A stretch of DNA of 64,000 bases from Kribbella antiqua (GTDB lineage: Bacteria; Actinomycetota; Actinomycetes; Propionibacteriales; Kribbellaceae): NCBI RefSeq assembly GCF_004345665.1, contig NZ_SLWR01000002.1, positions 124,001 through 188,000 on the forward strand. The letters are read 5' to 3'. Below, piece by piece: positions 28,201 through 37,000 of this stretch (the first letter of the stretch is position 1; each line of letters starts with the position of its first letter). Under the pieces are notes generated by a model that was not told where the DNA came from, did not search any database, and was given only the letters and a program-made list of their open reading frames with translations. The position numbers and the translations under genes are program-made.

Positions 28201-29276
28201 AGGTGCAGCACGGTGACGCCGAGTTCCCCCGGTACGAGTGAGTCGTCTGCCTGTGGGCGGACCTCGGCGGCGACGTCGCCGTACGTGTCGTGGAGGACGA
28301 GCAGGCGCTGGGTCAGCCGACGGCGGTCCTCGAAGTCCACCGAGCCGCGGCGTGACTCGGTCGCCCACTGGACACGCTCGGCCAGATCGTCCGCGAGCAG
28401 CTGCGACAGCTCCTCTGGGGTCTCCGCGATCCGGCGGAACGGAGTCGGGCCCTGCTTGCGCTCGGGGTCCTGAACGTGCGGCAGCCAGTTCATCCATTGC
28501 CAGTCCGGCATCGCGGCCCGCGGGAAGCACGCTGCCAGCTCGACATCCTCCGGCGCGTGGAACACCGCCGTCTGCACCAGGAGCGACCGAGCCACCCGTA
28601 CGACGCCCTCGCGGTCGCCGACGATGCTGACGTTGCCGACGTGGTCCAGCGAGACGGTCAGCGGCATGTCCGGGATCAGCGTGAATCGCCGTACCAGGGC
28701 ATTCGCCTCGGCCATCATGAACTGGTCCGGCGGCTCCATCGCGGAACCGGACTGGCCCACCACGGCCGGGACCACCGGCACCCGGCCGCTACCGCAGCGC
28801 GGCTGCAGGAAGTCGCTGTCGGTACGACGGCGCTCCCACAGCCGTGAGACATCGCCCACACAGTCCAGCAGCGCGTCCGGTGGCGGGTTCAGCTCGAGCG
28901 CCTCACTGCGGGCCTTGCGTTCCTGGACCGAGAAGTCGTCCCGCATCCGCTCGAGGTAGTCCAGGTAGCGGGTGCGCTGGTTCTTGCGATCCTTGCCACC
29001 CTTGCCGCGGGACGCGAGCATGCCGCCGACCGAGCCGACCAGGGTGAGCCCCAGCAGCCCGACGCCGACCATCACCATCGGGCCGGAGCGGCCCATCGTC
29101 ATCATCGCGACGGAGCCGAGGCTGCCGACCATCGGCAACAGCATCTGCATCGCCCCGCCGCCGCTTGCGCCACCACCACCGCCGCCGAGCGTCGGTGCGG
29201 GCTCGATCACGCGCTGCTGCTGCACCCCGGGGGCAGGTGTGCGCCGCGCCGGGCGGTGCACGATCCGGCTTGCCAC
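25221..29276 (-). CDS. eccC: Type VII secretion ATPase EccC
   Basis: From a GTG at 29276 preceded by GGAGGAAAA the protein is 1351 residues. Two membrane helices lie at about 50-95 after a Gly-rich stretch (GGGGGGASGGG). Three FtsK/SpoIIIE ATPase modules follow, with P-loops GATGSGKS (Lys500), GGPQSGKTT (Lys852) and GDSGSGKTN (Lys1139), and Walker B-like strands LAFVLVDFKGG, AIYALDLAGG and VFAVMDPRRG. EccC is the motor and substrate receptor of the ESX translocon; Esx dimers bind its C-terminal module. It is fused (EccCa+EccCb) and heads the eccC-DUF-DUF-eccD-espI cluster. Confidence 0.96.
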   Translation of the reverse strand: MASRIVHRPARRTPAPGVQQQRVIEPAPTLGGGGGGASGGGAMQMLLPMVGSLGSVAMMTMGRSGPMVMVGVGLLGLTLVGSVGGMLASRGKGGKDRKNQRTRYLDYLERMRDDFSVQERKARSEALELNPPPDALLDCVGDVSRLWERRRTDSDFLQPRCGSGRVPVVPAVVGQSGSAMEPPDQFMMAEANALVRRFTLIPDMPLTVSLDHVGNVSIVGDREGVVRVARSLLVQTAVFHAPEDVELAACFPRAAMPDWQWMNWLPHVQDPERKQGPTPFRRIAETPEELSQLLADDLAERVQWATESRRGSVDFEDRRRLTQRLLVLHDTYGDVAAEVRPQADDSLVPGELGVTVLHLVADRVQEPSSVTMRITVYGDDVRVEDLRGQYPMAASGQVDRMDAAVAEGIARELAPLRLSAESLDEDAQRDNVDFMGLIGITDPAQLDFRHLWQRRPDRAFLRVPLGVDDHGDVVLVDLKESAQLGMGPHGLCIGATGSGKSEVLRTMVMALLATHTPEDLAFVLVDFKGGASFAPFEGVPHVAGIITNLRDDASLIERAYKSLEGEVERRQQALKDAGNKANITDYRLQREQNPELPPLPHLFVIIDEFGELLTERPDFIDLFLSIGRIGRSIGVHLLLSSQRIESGALRGLDTYLSYRLGLRTFSEDESRTVLDTTDAFHLPPLPGFGYLKVDTSVYQRFKAAYVSGPYVPPTDDVVEDEGAEVRPHELPPYQPTEAELQAQQEPDEVKATERTTGPTVLNVFVDQVRRAAKPVLKIWLPPLPTACTLDGLAGRVDFVDGRGLQLSAPTPQMRPPVGVIDDPSNQRQDIFRLDLTRAGGHAAIVGGPQSGKTTALRTLVTSLAHTHTPQEVAIYALDLAGGGMQALAELPHVGGVALRTDRERIRRTVEEIRAMIDQRERVFRNHAIDTMEALRQDHAAGRIPELPSADVVLVIDNFGAIKTTFDELDEPITDVLQRGSSYGVHVVASMMRWNDVRMQNQAMFGTMLELRLNDPTDSNIDRRLQEVLRKAGPGRMVVPGSKLFAQFALPRVDGVLSDENLSEVLEGQAVSVRSTWQGPSAPQIRILPLQLPRAQVADEVRQPAVLPIGVDERALAPVYLDLAGRDSNLVVFGDSGSGKTNIVRLIVQQLIERHKSDQLVFAVMDPRRGLREFVPESYVGGYAPTGRVASGLAAGVSQELAKRMPDDTGAIPEAGQGGPRIVVLADDYDLLTSGGQSPMDPFLPYIGAGRDIKLHFIVTRRASGASRQMYEPFMSAVLESGAAGLVLSGDRSEGQLFTGAYPGDYPPGRGLFVRRGDGPQLVQTALADPAEAATVTQSTEGTVAQSSGGTT

Positions 29277-29299
29277 TAAGGTTTTCCTCCGCTGACCAG

Positions 29300-29315
29300 C
29301 CCGCGGATCCGCGGG
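29300..29315. promoter_or_regulatory. 16-bp perfect palindrome in the eccC divergent promoter region
   Basis: CCCGCGGATCCGCGGG reads identically on both strands. It sits in the 99-bp gap between the divergent eccC (start 29276) and the plus-strand gene starting at 29376, where a dimeric repressor could control both. No other copy was noticed. Confidence 0.45.
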
Positions 29316-29375
29316 GGACTTGTGTTTCGTACAGACGGACGTGCTGCACACTTTAGTGGTGGCGGAGGTCAAGGA

Positions 29376-30257
29376 ATGACAGGCACCAGCGATTCGAACG
29401 TGGTCGAAATGATTGCGGATCTCGCTCCGATATGGTTGCCCGGCTGCGTTGTGGACGCCGGGCAGCGAACGGTCGAGGTCGGCTGGGGACGCGGCGCGTT
29501 GCAGATGTCGGCCGTGGTCGGCGTCGGCGAGATCGTCGAACGTTGCCTTCAGCTACCAAAGCAACTGTGGCCGGAGCAGATCGAGGCCTGGCTGCGCGCG
29601 GTCGTCGCCGAAGGCGAGCTCGCCACCGAGGAACACCGGTTCGGCGACGTCGCCGAACGCCAGCGTGCATTGCTCGTCCAGCGCGGCTGGTCGGCGCGCA
29701 CGGCCGGTCCGGTCGCCGATGCCCTGCTGCCGTTCGGTGATCACTTCGAGGTGGTCGTGTTCATCAAGACCGGCGACGAGTTGCGCCGGCTGACCGTCGT
29801 ACGGCGATCGATGCACGGGCTCGGGGATCCGGACGTGCCGTCGCCGGTGCAGCTCACGCTCGACGAGATCGCGGACCTGGTACCGCAGGAGCTGGACGGT
29901 TTCTCGGTGCTCAGCCGGGACGGCGATCCGCTGGTGTCGATGGCGATGGTCGACCGGGAGAACTTATTGCCCCAGGCATCTATTGGTGCGGGCGTGCTGA
30001 TCGGCGTACCGCGGTTGAGCACTGTCGCCTACTGCCCCGCCGACGCCGGGCAGGCGCGCGCCGACGCGCTGGCTCAATGGGTCGCCGAGAGCTACCGCGG
30101 CGCATCCGACCAGTGCTCACCCGACCTGTACTGGCTGCAGGGCGACCTTCTGGTGCAGGTCCCTGTGACGCTGGCTACGCCGCCCAGCGCCGTACTGCCC
30201 GCTGCCCTCAAGCCGCAGCCTCGGCGGACCTGGCTGCGGCATCTGTTCGGGCGGTGA
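29376..30257 (+). CDS. ESX-locus protein of unknown function
   Basis: The ATG at 29376, with GGAGG/AAGGA upstream, gives 293 residues. It is the only plus-strand gene in the ESX locus, divergent from eccC and ending one base before the convergent small membrane gene. No membrane helix, signal peptide or catalytic motif is seen; the N-terminal half is acidic and Trp-rich (IWLPGCVV, LPKQLWPEQIEAWLR). Placement suggests a cytosolic accessory or regulator of the system; this is inference. Confidence 0.7.
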   Translation: MTGTSDSNVVEMIADLAPIWLPGCVVDAGQRTVEVGWGRGALQMSAVVGVGEIVERCLQLPKQLWPEQIEAWLRAVVAEGELATEEHRFGDVAERQRALLVQRGWSARTAGPVADALLPFGDHFEVVVFIKTGDELRRLTVVRRSMHGLGDPDVPSPVQLTLDEIADLVPQELDGFSVLSRDGDPLVSMAMVDRENLLPQASIGAGVLIGVPRLSTVAYCPADAGQARADALAQWVAESYRGASDQCSPDLYWLQGDLLVQVPVTLATPPSAVLPAALKPQPRRTWLRHLFGR

Positions 30258-30533
30258 CTATTTGCTGGGTGAAGGACTGACCGGTCCTGAGGTCGTTGCC
30301 GTCGGCGTCGGCTGCTGGTTCTGCTTCTCCTTGGCCATCGAGGTCTTGAAGTAGGAGTAGCCGGCGCAGCCCGCGCAGGCGATCGCGCCGATCATCATGC
30401 TGGCGAAGACCCTGCCGGTCTGCTCGTTCAGCGTGTTCTTCGCCCGCTCGGCGCCGAACAGCCACGCCTCCCGAAGCCGCCGGCGGCGAACCGCCACCGA
30501 CTCGATCACCTGCGTCCCGTAGTTACCCGACAT
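30258..30533 (-). CDS. Small single-pass membrane protein of the ESX locus
   Basis: From the ATG at 30533 it has 91 residues: a basic N terminus (VAVRRRRLREAWLFGAERAKN), one membrane helix near residues 48-64 (ASMMIGAIACAGCAGYSYF) and a Thr/Pro/Ser-rich tail. It overlaps the preceding gene's 3' end by 11 bases, indicating coupled translation. Similar small anchored proteins occur in Streptomyces ESX loci. It could be a structural accessory or a second immunity factor; neither is shown. Confidence 0.75.
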   Translation of the reverse strand: MSGNYGTQVIESVAVRRRRLREAWLFGAERAKNTLNEQTGRVFASMMIGAIACAGCAGYSYFKTSMAKEKQNQQPTPTATTSGPVSPSPSK

Positions 30534-31005
30534 CAGGCAGCACCCAATCGCGCCATCGGTCGGCGTGCGGGGCGTCCACCGTCGTGCCGGCAGGGAATTC
30601 GTGCACACCCTGGCCCGGACGGTAGGCCGCGACCAGCAGATCCAGATCGTGGCAGAGCAGCATCGGCACATCCGGGCGCGCCTCGACCAGCCGGTCGAAA
30701 ATCAGCCGCGCCTCCTGCAGTTGCGCAGCCTCGTCGCGGCCGAGCCAGATGTCGATCTCGATCGGATAGGTGTCGAACGCTTGCGCGGTCTCGGGGGTCG
30801 GGTCCGGCTCGACGTTGTCGTTCGGCTGGATCACGTAGCCCAGTACGCCGTCCACGGTCCGGGCCGGCCCACGCAGGCCGTGCTCGTCCGGCCCGGCTCC
30901 GGTGGTGTCCGGGATCGGCTCCAACTCGAGCAGCTCCCGGAGCAGCTTCGCCTCGTCCGCGGCCGCCGCGCCCGACTGCAGGAAGATGTTCTCCTGCGTG
31001 GACAT
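30523..31005 (-). CDS. Candidate immunity protein for the multi-domain toxin
   Basis: A 160-residue acidic, cytoplasmic protein whose ATG shares one base with the stop codon of the 2104-residue toxin (TGATG). It contains an acidic N terminus (DEAKLLRELLELEPIPD), DTYPIEIDIWLGRDEAAQLQE near residue 84 and VPMLLCHDLDLLVAAYRPGQG near residue 117. I do not recognise a family. Immunity genes of polymorphic toxins typically lie directly downstream of the toxin's variable C terminus and are small, acidic and unexported, which fits; the function is inferred from position. Confidence 0.65.
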   Translation of the reverse strand: MSTQENIFLQSGAAAADEAKLLRELLELEPIPDTTGAGPDEHGLRGPARTVDGVLGYVIQPNDNVEPDPTPETAQAFDTYPIEIDIWLGRDEAAQLQEARLIFDRLVEARPDVPMLLCHDLDLLVAAYRPGQGVHEFPAGTTVDAPHADRWRDWVLPDVG

Positions 31006-34000
31006 CAGTTCTCCTTCGCGTAGAGCTTGTAGGTCACCATGCGGCCGTCGCCGAGGATCACGTGCGTCGTCGCGGCGACCGTGTCGCCGAACCTCTGCAG
31101 GCCGGCGAACGCCTCGGCAACGTTCTCCTCGGTGAGGCCGACCTTCCGGCCGTCGAGGACCACCTCGCCGTCGGGCGGGACCTGCTTGGCCGCCTTCTTG
31201 ACGTTCCGCTTGACCGCACCCACCTCGCCGCTGTCCAGCGCCTTGAACTCGGTGATCAGACCCTCGTCGGCCGGGTTCTTGCGAACCATACATTCCGGAT
31301 TCTTCAGGCGTTGCTTGGTGTGATCCTCCGGGCGACCGTCGACGCGCCAGCCCTCTTGCTCGAGGCGATCGGCCATCGCCCGCTCCTTGGCCTGGAAGGA
31401 ACCGTCCGGGTCGTGCACACCAGGCGCGAACTGATCCTCGAGCGCCTTGTGATGGAACGCCGGATCAAACCCCTGCTTGGTGCTCACACCGAACTTGTCG
31501 TCCCCTGGGCGCCAATCCTGCCCGCCGGCAGGACTCGCCGCCGGCTGCTCGCCGTGGTCCGGCTGATGCTCAGCCGACCCGTACGACTGCGACTCATGCG
31601 GGGCCGCCCCATAAGCCTCCGGCTGCCCATACGGCCCTTGCCCCGGCTGCTGGTAAGGCTGCTGGTGCGGCGACTGCCCCGGGTGCTGATGCTGCGGCCC
31701 ATACGGCGGCTGACCGGGCTGCTGGTGTGGCGGCCCATACGGCGGCCGCCCCGGCTGCTGGTACGGCTGCTGATGCGGCGGACCATACGGCGGCTGACCC
31801 GGCTGCTGGTACGGCGACTCAGGCCACGGCTGATGCGGCGGCTGCTGACCGGGGTACGGCGGCTGCTCCGACTGCCTGTTCCCCGGTCCATACGGAGGCT
31901 GCCCCGGCTGGTGCGGCGGCTGGCCCGGCTGCTGATGCGGCGGACCATACGGCGGTTGACCGGGTTGCTGATGCGGCGGACCGTACGGCGGCTGCCCCGG
32001 CTGCTGATGCGGCGGACCATACGGCGGCTGCCCCGGCTGCTGGTGCGGCGGACCGTACGGCGGCTGGCCGGGCTGCTGATGCGGCGGACCGTACGGAGGC
32101 TGCCCCGGCTGCTGGTGCGGCGGACCGTATGGCGGCTGGCCGGGCTGCTGGTAGGGCGGCTCCGGCTGGTGATGCGGCTGGCCCGGGCCGAACGGCTGGT
32201 TCGGTGCAGGCGGCTGCTGCCCCGGGTGCTGATGCGGCGGACCATACGGAGGCTGCCCCGGCTGGTGCGGCGCGTTCGACTGTCCCGGCCCGTACGGCTG
32301 ATGCGGCTGACCTGGACCGAACGGCGGGTTGGGTGCAGGCGGCTGCCGACCCGGCCCGAACGGCTGCTGGGGAGGCTCGTGGCGGTAGCCAGGCGGCGGC
32401 CCGTAGTCCACCTCCGGCTGACCGGGACCATGCTGCTGCCCCGGGCCGAACGGCTGCTGCTCTGGCCGCTGGTACGCCGGGCGAGGCGCCTGCGGCTGAC
32501 CCGGACCGAACGACTGCTGCGGCTGCCCTGGCGGCGGCGCCGACGGCTGGTCGGCCTGTCGGTAACCCGGCGGAGGCCCGTAGTCCGGCTGCTGGTGGGG
32601 TGCCTGCGCCGGCTGCCCTGGCGCGGTCGGCCGGTGCGAGTCCTCCGGCACCCCCGACGGGGTCGACGTGTCAGGCACATCTGGGGTCTCAGGTACGTGC
32701 CCACCTGGCAGCTGGCCGCCGGGCAGCGAGTCGTCGACGACGTGGATGACGACGTACGGCTCCTGTCCTCCCCGGCGTTCGAACGGGACGCCGTCACTGA
32801 TGCCGACGATCCTGCCACTGAAGTCGCGCGGCAACGCGTACTCGCCCTCGTGTACCTCGTCGGTAATGGCCCGGTCGTGCATGACCTTGCCCATCGGGAG
32901 GCCTTGCGGAGAGCGGATCTCCACCACGACACCGAACTTGGCCCCGCCTTGGTGCGCGAAGTCCGCGGCCCGCTCCGGGTTCATCGTCGTCGACGTGTAG
33001 CCCGGGTTCTCGAACCGGTCGCCGCCGAAGGCCTCCTGCACCCAGCGCCGGAAGTCGGCTTCGGTCCGGACGTGCTGAGGTGCGGCGAGACCGCGCAGCA
33101 GCGTGCGTGGCTCGCTGGCCCTCGGCGCCCGCCGGATCAGATCGTCCACCCGGTCCATCCACTCCATCAGGTGCGGAGTCTGGTTCCGGATCGCCTGGAT
33201 CCCCTGCCCGGGATTGCGCAGCATCCTGTTGACGAGGTTGGACGTCGACCCGCCGAACTGACTGAGGTCGTCGATGTCCCGACGGCTCCATCCCGCCGCG
33301 GCCTCCCGGATCTCGGCCAGGAACCGAGCCTCCGCCTCGGGCGACGCAGCCCGGCGTACCCGGTCCGGCGGGTCGAAGCCGTGATCAGCCGGCGTACGCG
33401 GCGCATCAGGCGAACGCGGTGCGTCCGGCTCTCGCAGACTGTCGAGGAACTTATTCCCCGGCGACCTCGCGTCACCAGCGTCCGGCGTGTGGGTCTCCGG
33501 CGTCGCTGGCGCGTGCGGGTCCGGGAGGTGGGGTTCCGAAGCGCGGGCCGCGGGTGGGTGCAGCTCTGTCAGGTGATCCCACTTGCTGCGACCGGTTCCA
33601 TCCGCCCGCGGGGTCTCCGGCTGGCCCTGGTTTTCCGGTGCCCGCGGGTCGTTCTGCGGCGCGTTCGGATCGTTCTCGGGTGCGTTCGGATCGTTCTCGG
33701 GTGCGTTCGGATCGTTCTGCGGTGCCCGGGGGTCGTTCTCCGGGCCGTTCGGGTCGCGCAGTCGGGTTGACGGCTCGTCGATGCCGTCGAGTCGGTCGCG
33801 GATGCTCTGGCCCGGGTCGTACGGATCGTGCGGGCGCGACGGCGTGTCCGGCGTACCAAGAGCATCGCTGATCGACCGGTCCGGTACGTCGTTTCCGGCG
33901 TGCCGAGGCAGCGGCTGCTGAGCCGTCAACTGCGAAGCCGGCGGTGTGTTCGGGGTCCGCGGTACGCCGTCCCACTTGCCGCCGGGCTCACGGGTGGCGA

Positions 34001-37000
34001 ACTTGATGTCCGTGATGTCGCCGGGGTACGGGTTCTTCGGGTACGCCCCTGTGTGACCCTCCGGGAACGCCTCCACGACCTTTCCACCCGGCGGCTGCCC
34101 GTCCAGGAACTTCACGTGGCCGAACTCGTCCACAAACGCGTTGAAGACGTGCCCACCGCCCGGGATCCCCGGCATCGGCGACTTCCACCGGACGAAGATG
34201 TTGGCGTGCGTACCCGGCGGCCGGCCGGTCAGCGCGTCGTACACCCGGCGATAAGCGGCGTTGGTGAAGTCAGCCGGGTTGTGCGGCCCGTTGGGGGCCG
34301 TCATCTTGTGCTCCGGCTTGAAGTCCTTCAGGTCCATCCATTCGAGCGTGCTTTCAGGGCCCTCCCCCGTGCCCATCCGGTTGCCGGCCGCCAGCCGCGG
34401 CGTGTCGCCGTTCAGGATGTCCGCGGCCTTGCGCGCGACGTCCGGGCAGTTCATCCGGTATTGCGGACTGAGGTGGTAGTCCGGGTTCAGCTTGCCGGAC
34501 CACTCCTCCGGGTTCCGGTACGGCGGATCGCCGACCGAATCGTGCAGGTCACCGGCACGCACATCGCGCGGGTCTGCCGGGATGTGCTGGTGCGGGTCGA
34601 CCAGTTCGCGCGGCTTGCCCGGCTCGGGCCGCAGGTGGCCCGGCTTCATCGCGTCGAGGTCGACCTGCCGTCGCTGCGGGTCGTCCCACTTCGGGTCGTT
34701 CGCGGCGTCGAGCGGTGTGTTCGGGTCACGCGGTGGACGCGGATGCGACGGCAGATCGTAGGGCTCATACTTCGTCGCCCGCGGGCCGAACTCCTCCCCG
34801 GGCATGTGCCCTGGATTCGGGTCGTGGGCCACCGGCCGGGTCGGGTCGTAGCCCGGCCGGAGCCACGGCGGGGTGTTCGGATCGTTCGAGCGGTCGTGCC
34901 ACGGCGGGGTGGAGTCCGCCGAGCTCTTCGCGTGCGCGCCGACCCGGTCGGGGTCGCGGTAGTCCGGCGACTCCCAGCCCTCGTGGTCACGCCGGCCGGT
35001 CGGGTACAGCGGGTCGCTGCCGCGCGTGCGCGGAGCCTGCGGTTCCGGCGTACGCGGCGCGTTCGGCTGGTTCGGCGCGTCCGGCCGACCCGGGCTGTTC
35101 GGAGTATTCGGCGCGTTGGGCGTCCCGGCATGCCCCGGTACGCCGGCATGCATCGGCATCACGGGCGCGACCGCAGGATCAACGTTCCGCGCCGCCGCCG
35201 GCTCCGGCGTGCGCGGAGTCCCCTCCGGCACACGCGTCTCCGGCGCAATGGGCGTACGCGCGCTCTCCGGAGTACCCGGCGTCTCAGGCGTCCGCGGCGT
35301 CTCCGGCGCATGCGGCGTCTCCGGAGTACGCGCGGTCTCCGGCGTGTGCGGCGTCTCCGGTGTGTGCGGGGTCTCCGGCGTGTGCGGCGACTCCGGTGTG
35401 TGCGGGGTCTCGGGAGTGCGCGCGCTCTCCGGTGTGTGCGGCGAGTCTGGCGTGTGCGGCGTCTCCGGGGTGCGCGCGGTCTCCGGTGTACGTGCGGTCT
35501 CCGGCGTGTGCGACGTCTCGGGAGTGCGGGTGGTGTTCGGGGTGGTCTGCGCGTCCGGCGTCCGGGTGCCCGGTGTGGTCGGCGAGTCCGGCGTACGCGC
35601 GCTCGGAGTCGTCGCTGCATCCGGCGTGCGGGTGCTCGGCGTGCTCGCGTCGGGCGTGCGGGTGCCTGGCGTGGACGGCGCGTCCGGTGTGCGGGTTGCC
35701 GATGGTGTCGTCGTGGTGTCGGGAGTGCGCGTGCCCGGCGTCGTCGTGGTCGGGTCCGCGTGTGAGACCGGTGACGTCGTCGCCGGATCCGCATGAGTCA
35801 CAGGCGACGTCGTCGTACCGGGATCCGCATGTGAGACCGGTGACGTCGTACCTGGATCCGCGTGGGACACGGGCGCAGACGGCGAGTCCACTGTCGGCGT
35901 GTGGGTGGCGGCAGGTGCGCTCACGTCCGGCGTGTCCACCGACGGGGTGTCGACGGATGGAGTGTTGACCGACGGGCTGTCGACCGAGACGTGAGGAGCG
36001 TCGACCGAGGCGTGCGCGTCGGGGAGGTTCGGCGTGTCCACCGACGGTACGTCGACCTTCGGCAGGCCCTGCATCTTGAAGGTGTCGCCGACGATCGGGA
36101 TCTTCGACAATCCCTCGACCACACTGCCGACCTTCGGGATCTTCGTCACCGCGCCAAGGGCACCGTCATGCATGGCGACCCGCAGCCCTTGCAGCTTCTC
36201 GGCCACCCCGGCGACCCTCGCCACCGTCGCACTCATCGCGCCGAACCGGCCGGCCATCGCGGCGCCCCTGAGCGCACCGGCGGATCCGCCCGAGGCCACG
36301 GTCGCGACCACATTGGTGAGCGCGATGCCCAGTGCCTTACCCGGGTTCTTCGCCCACTCGTCCCAGGCGACGAAACCCTTCACCACCTGGGTGCCCATGT
36401 TGACACCCGTCTCGCCCCAGTCCTTGACCCACTGCGGCCGGGTGTCCAGGCCGGTGAGCTTGTCGAATCCCCACCAGGCAAGCTGATACGGAGCCGTCAC
36501 TATCTGCCCGACAAAGGTGCCCAGCCCCACCCAGGCTTGCCCCGCGTCCTGCCACGTGGGCACGTCCCACTTGAAGACATCCTTCATCAGGTCGCGGAAA
36601 CCGGGGATCTCGCCCAGCAGGGGCAGTACCGGGATCAGCGTCAGAACGCTCTCGAGCGTCTCGCCGACGACGGTGAGGACCCCGCCGACGAAGTTCACCG
36701 GGAACTCGAGACAGTCCTGCCACCACGGCTTGTCCCGTTCCTCCTCGGTACCCCACGCGGGCGGCGGCGGATCGCCCTCTTGCTCCTTCTGCGGCGGCGG
36801 CTGCTCACCTTCGCGGACACCGGTCTTCGGATCCCAGGGCTTACCGCCGTGCAGCTTGACGATGTCGTTGGCGGTGTTGATGCAGAGCTGCGGGAGCTCC
36901 TCCGTCATGATCCGGCTGACGTCTTTCACCATCCGGTTGTTCCAGTCGATCATGTACTGATCGTTCTGCCACTCCGGATTGCCGTTCTTCTTGCGATGCC

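Noticed and set aside
23892..28241. Very long plus-strand open frame antisense to eccC
   Set aside because: A shadow caused by high GC in third positions; no ribosome site and Arg/Gln/His/Pro-biased composition with no family signature. The minus strand encodes EccC with intact motifs.
31600..32340. CRISPR-like direct repeats
   Set aside because: The repeats are coding (12-residue units), contiguous and without spacers of fixed length.
31062..35765. Two long plus-strand frames antisense to the giant toxin
   Set aside because: Composition mirrors the repetitive toxin codons; the minus strand has domain-specific catalytic motifs and operon spacing.
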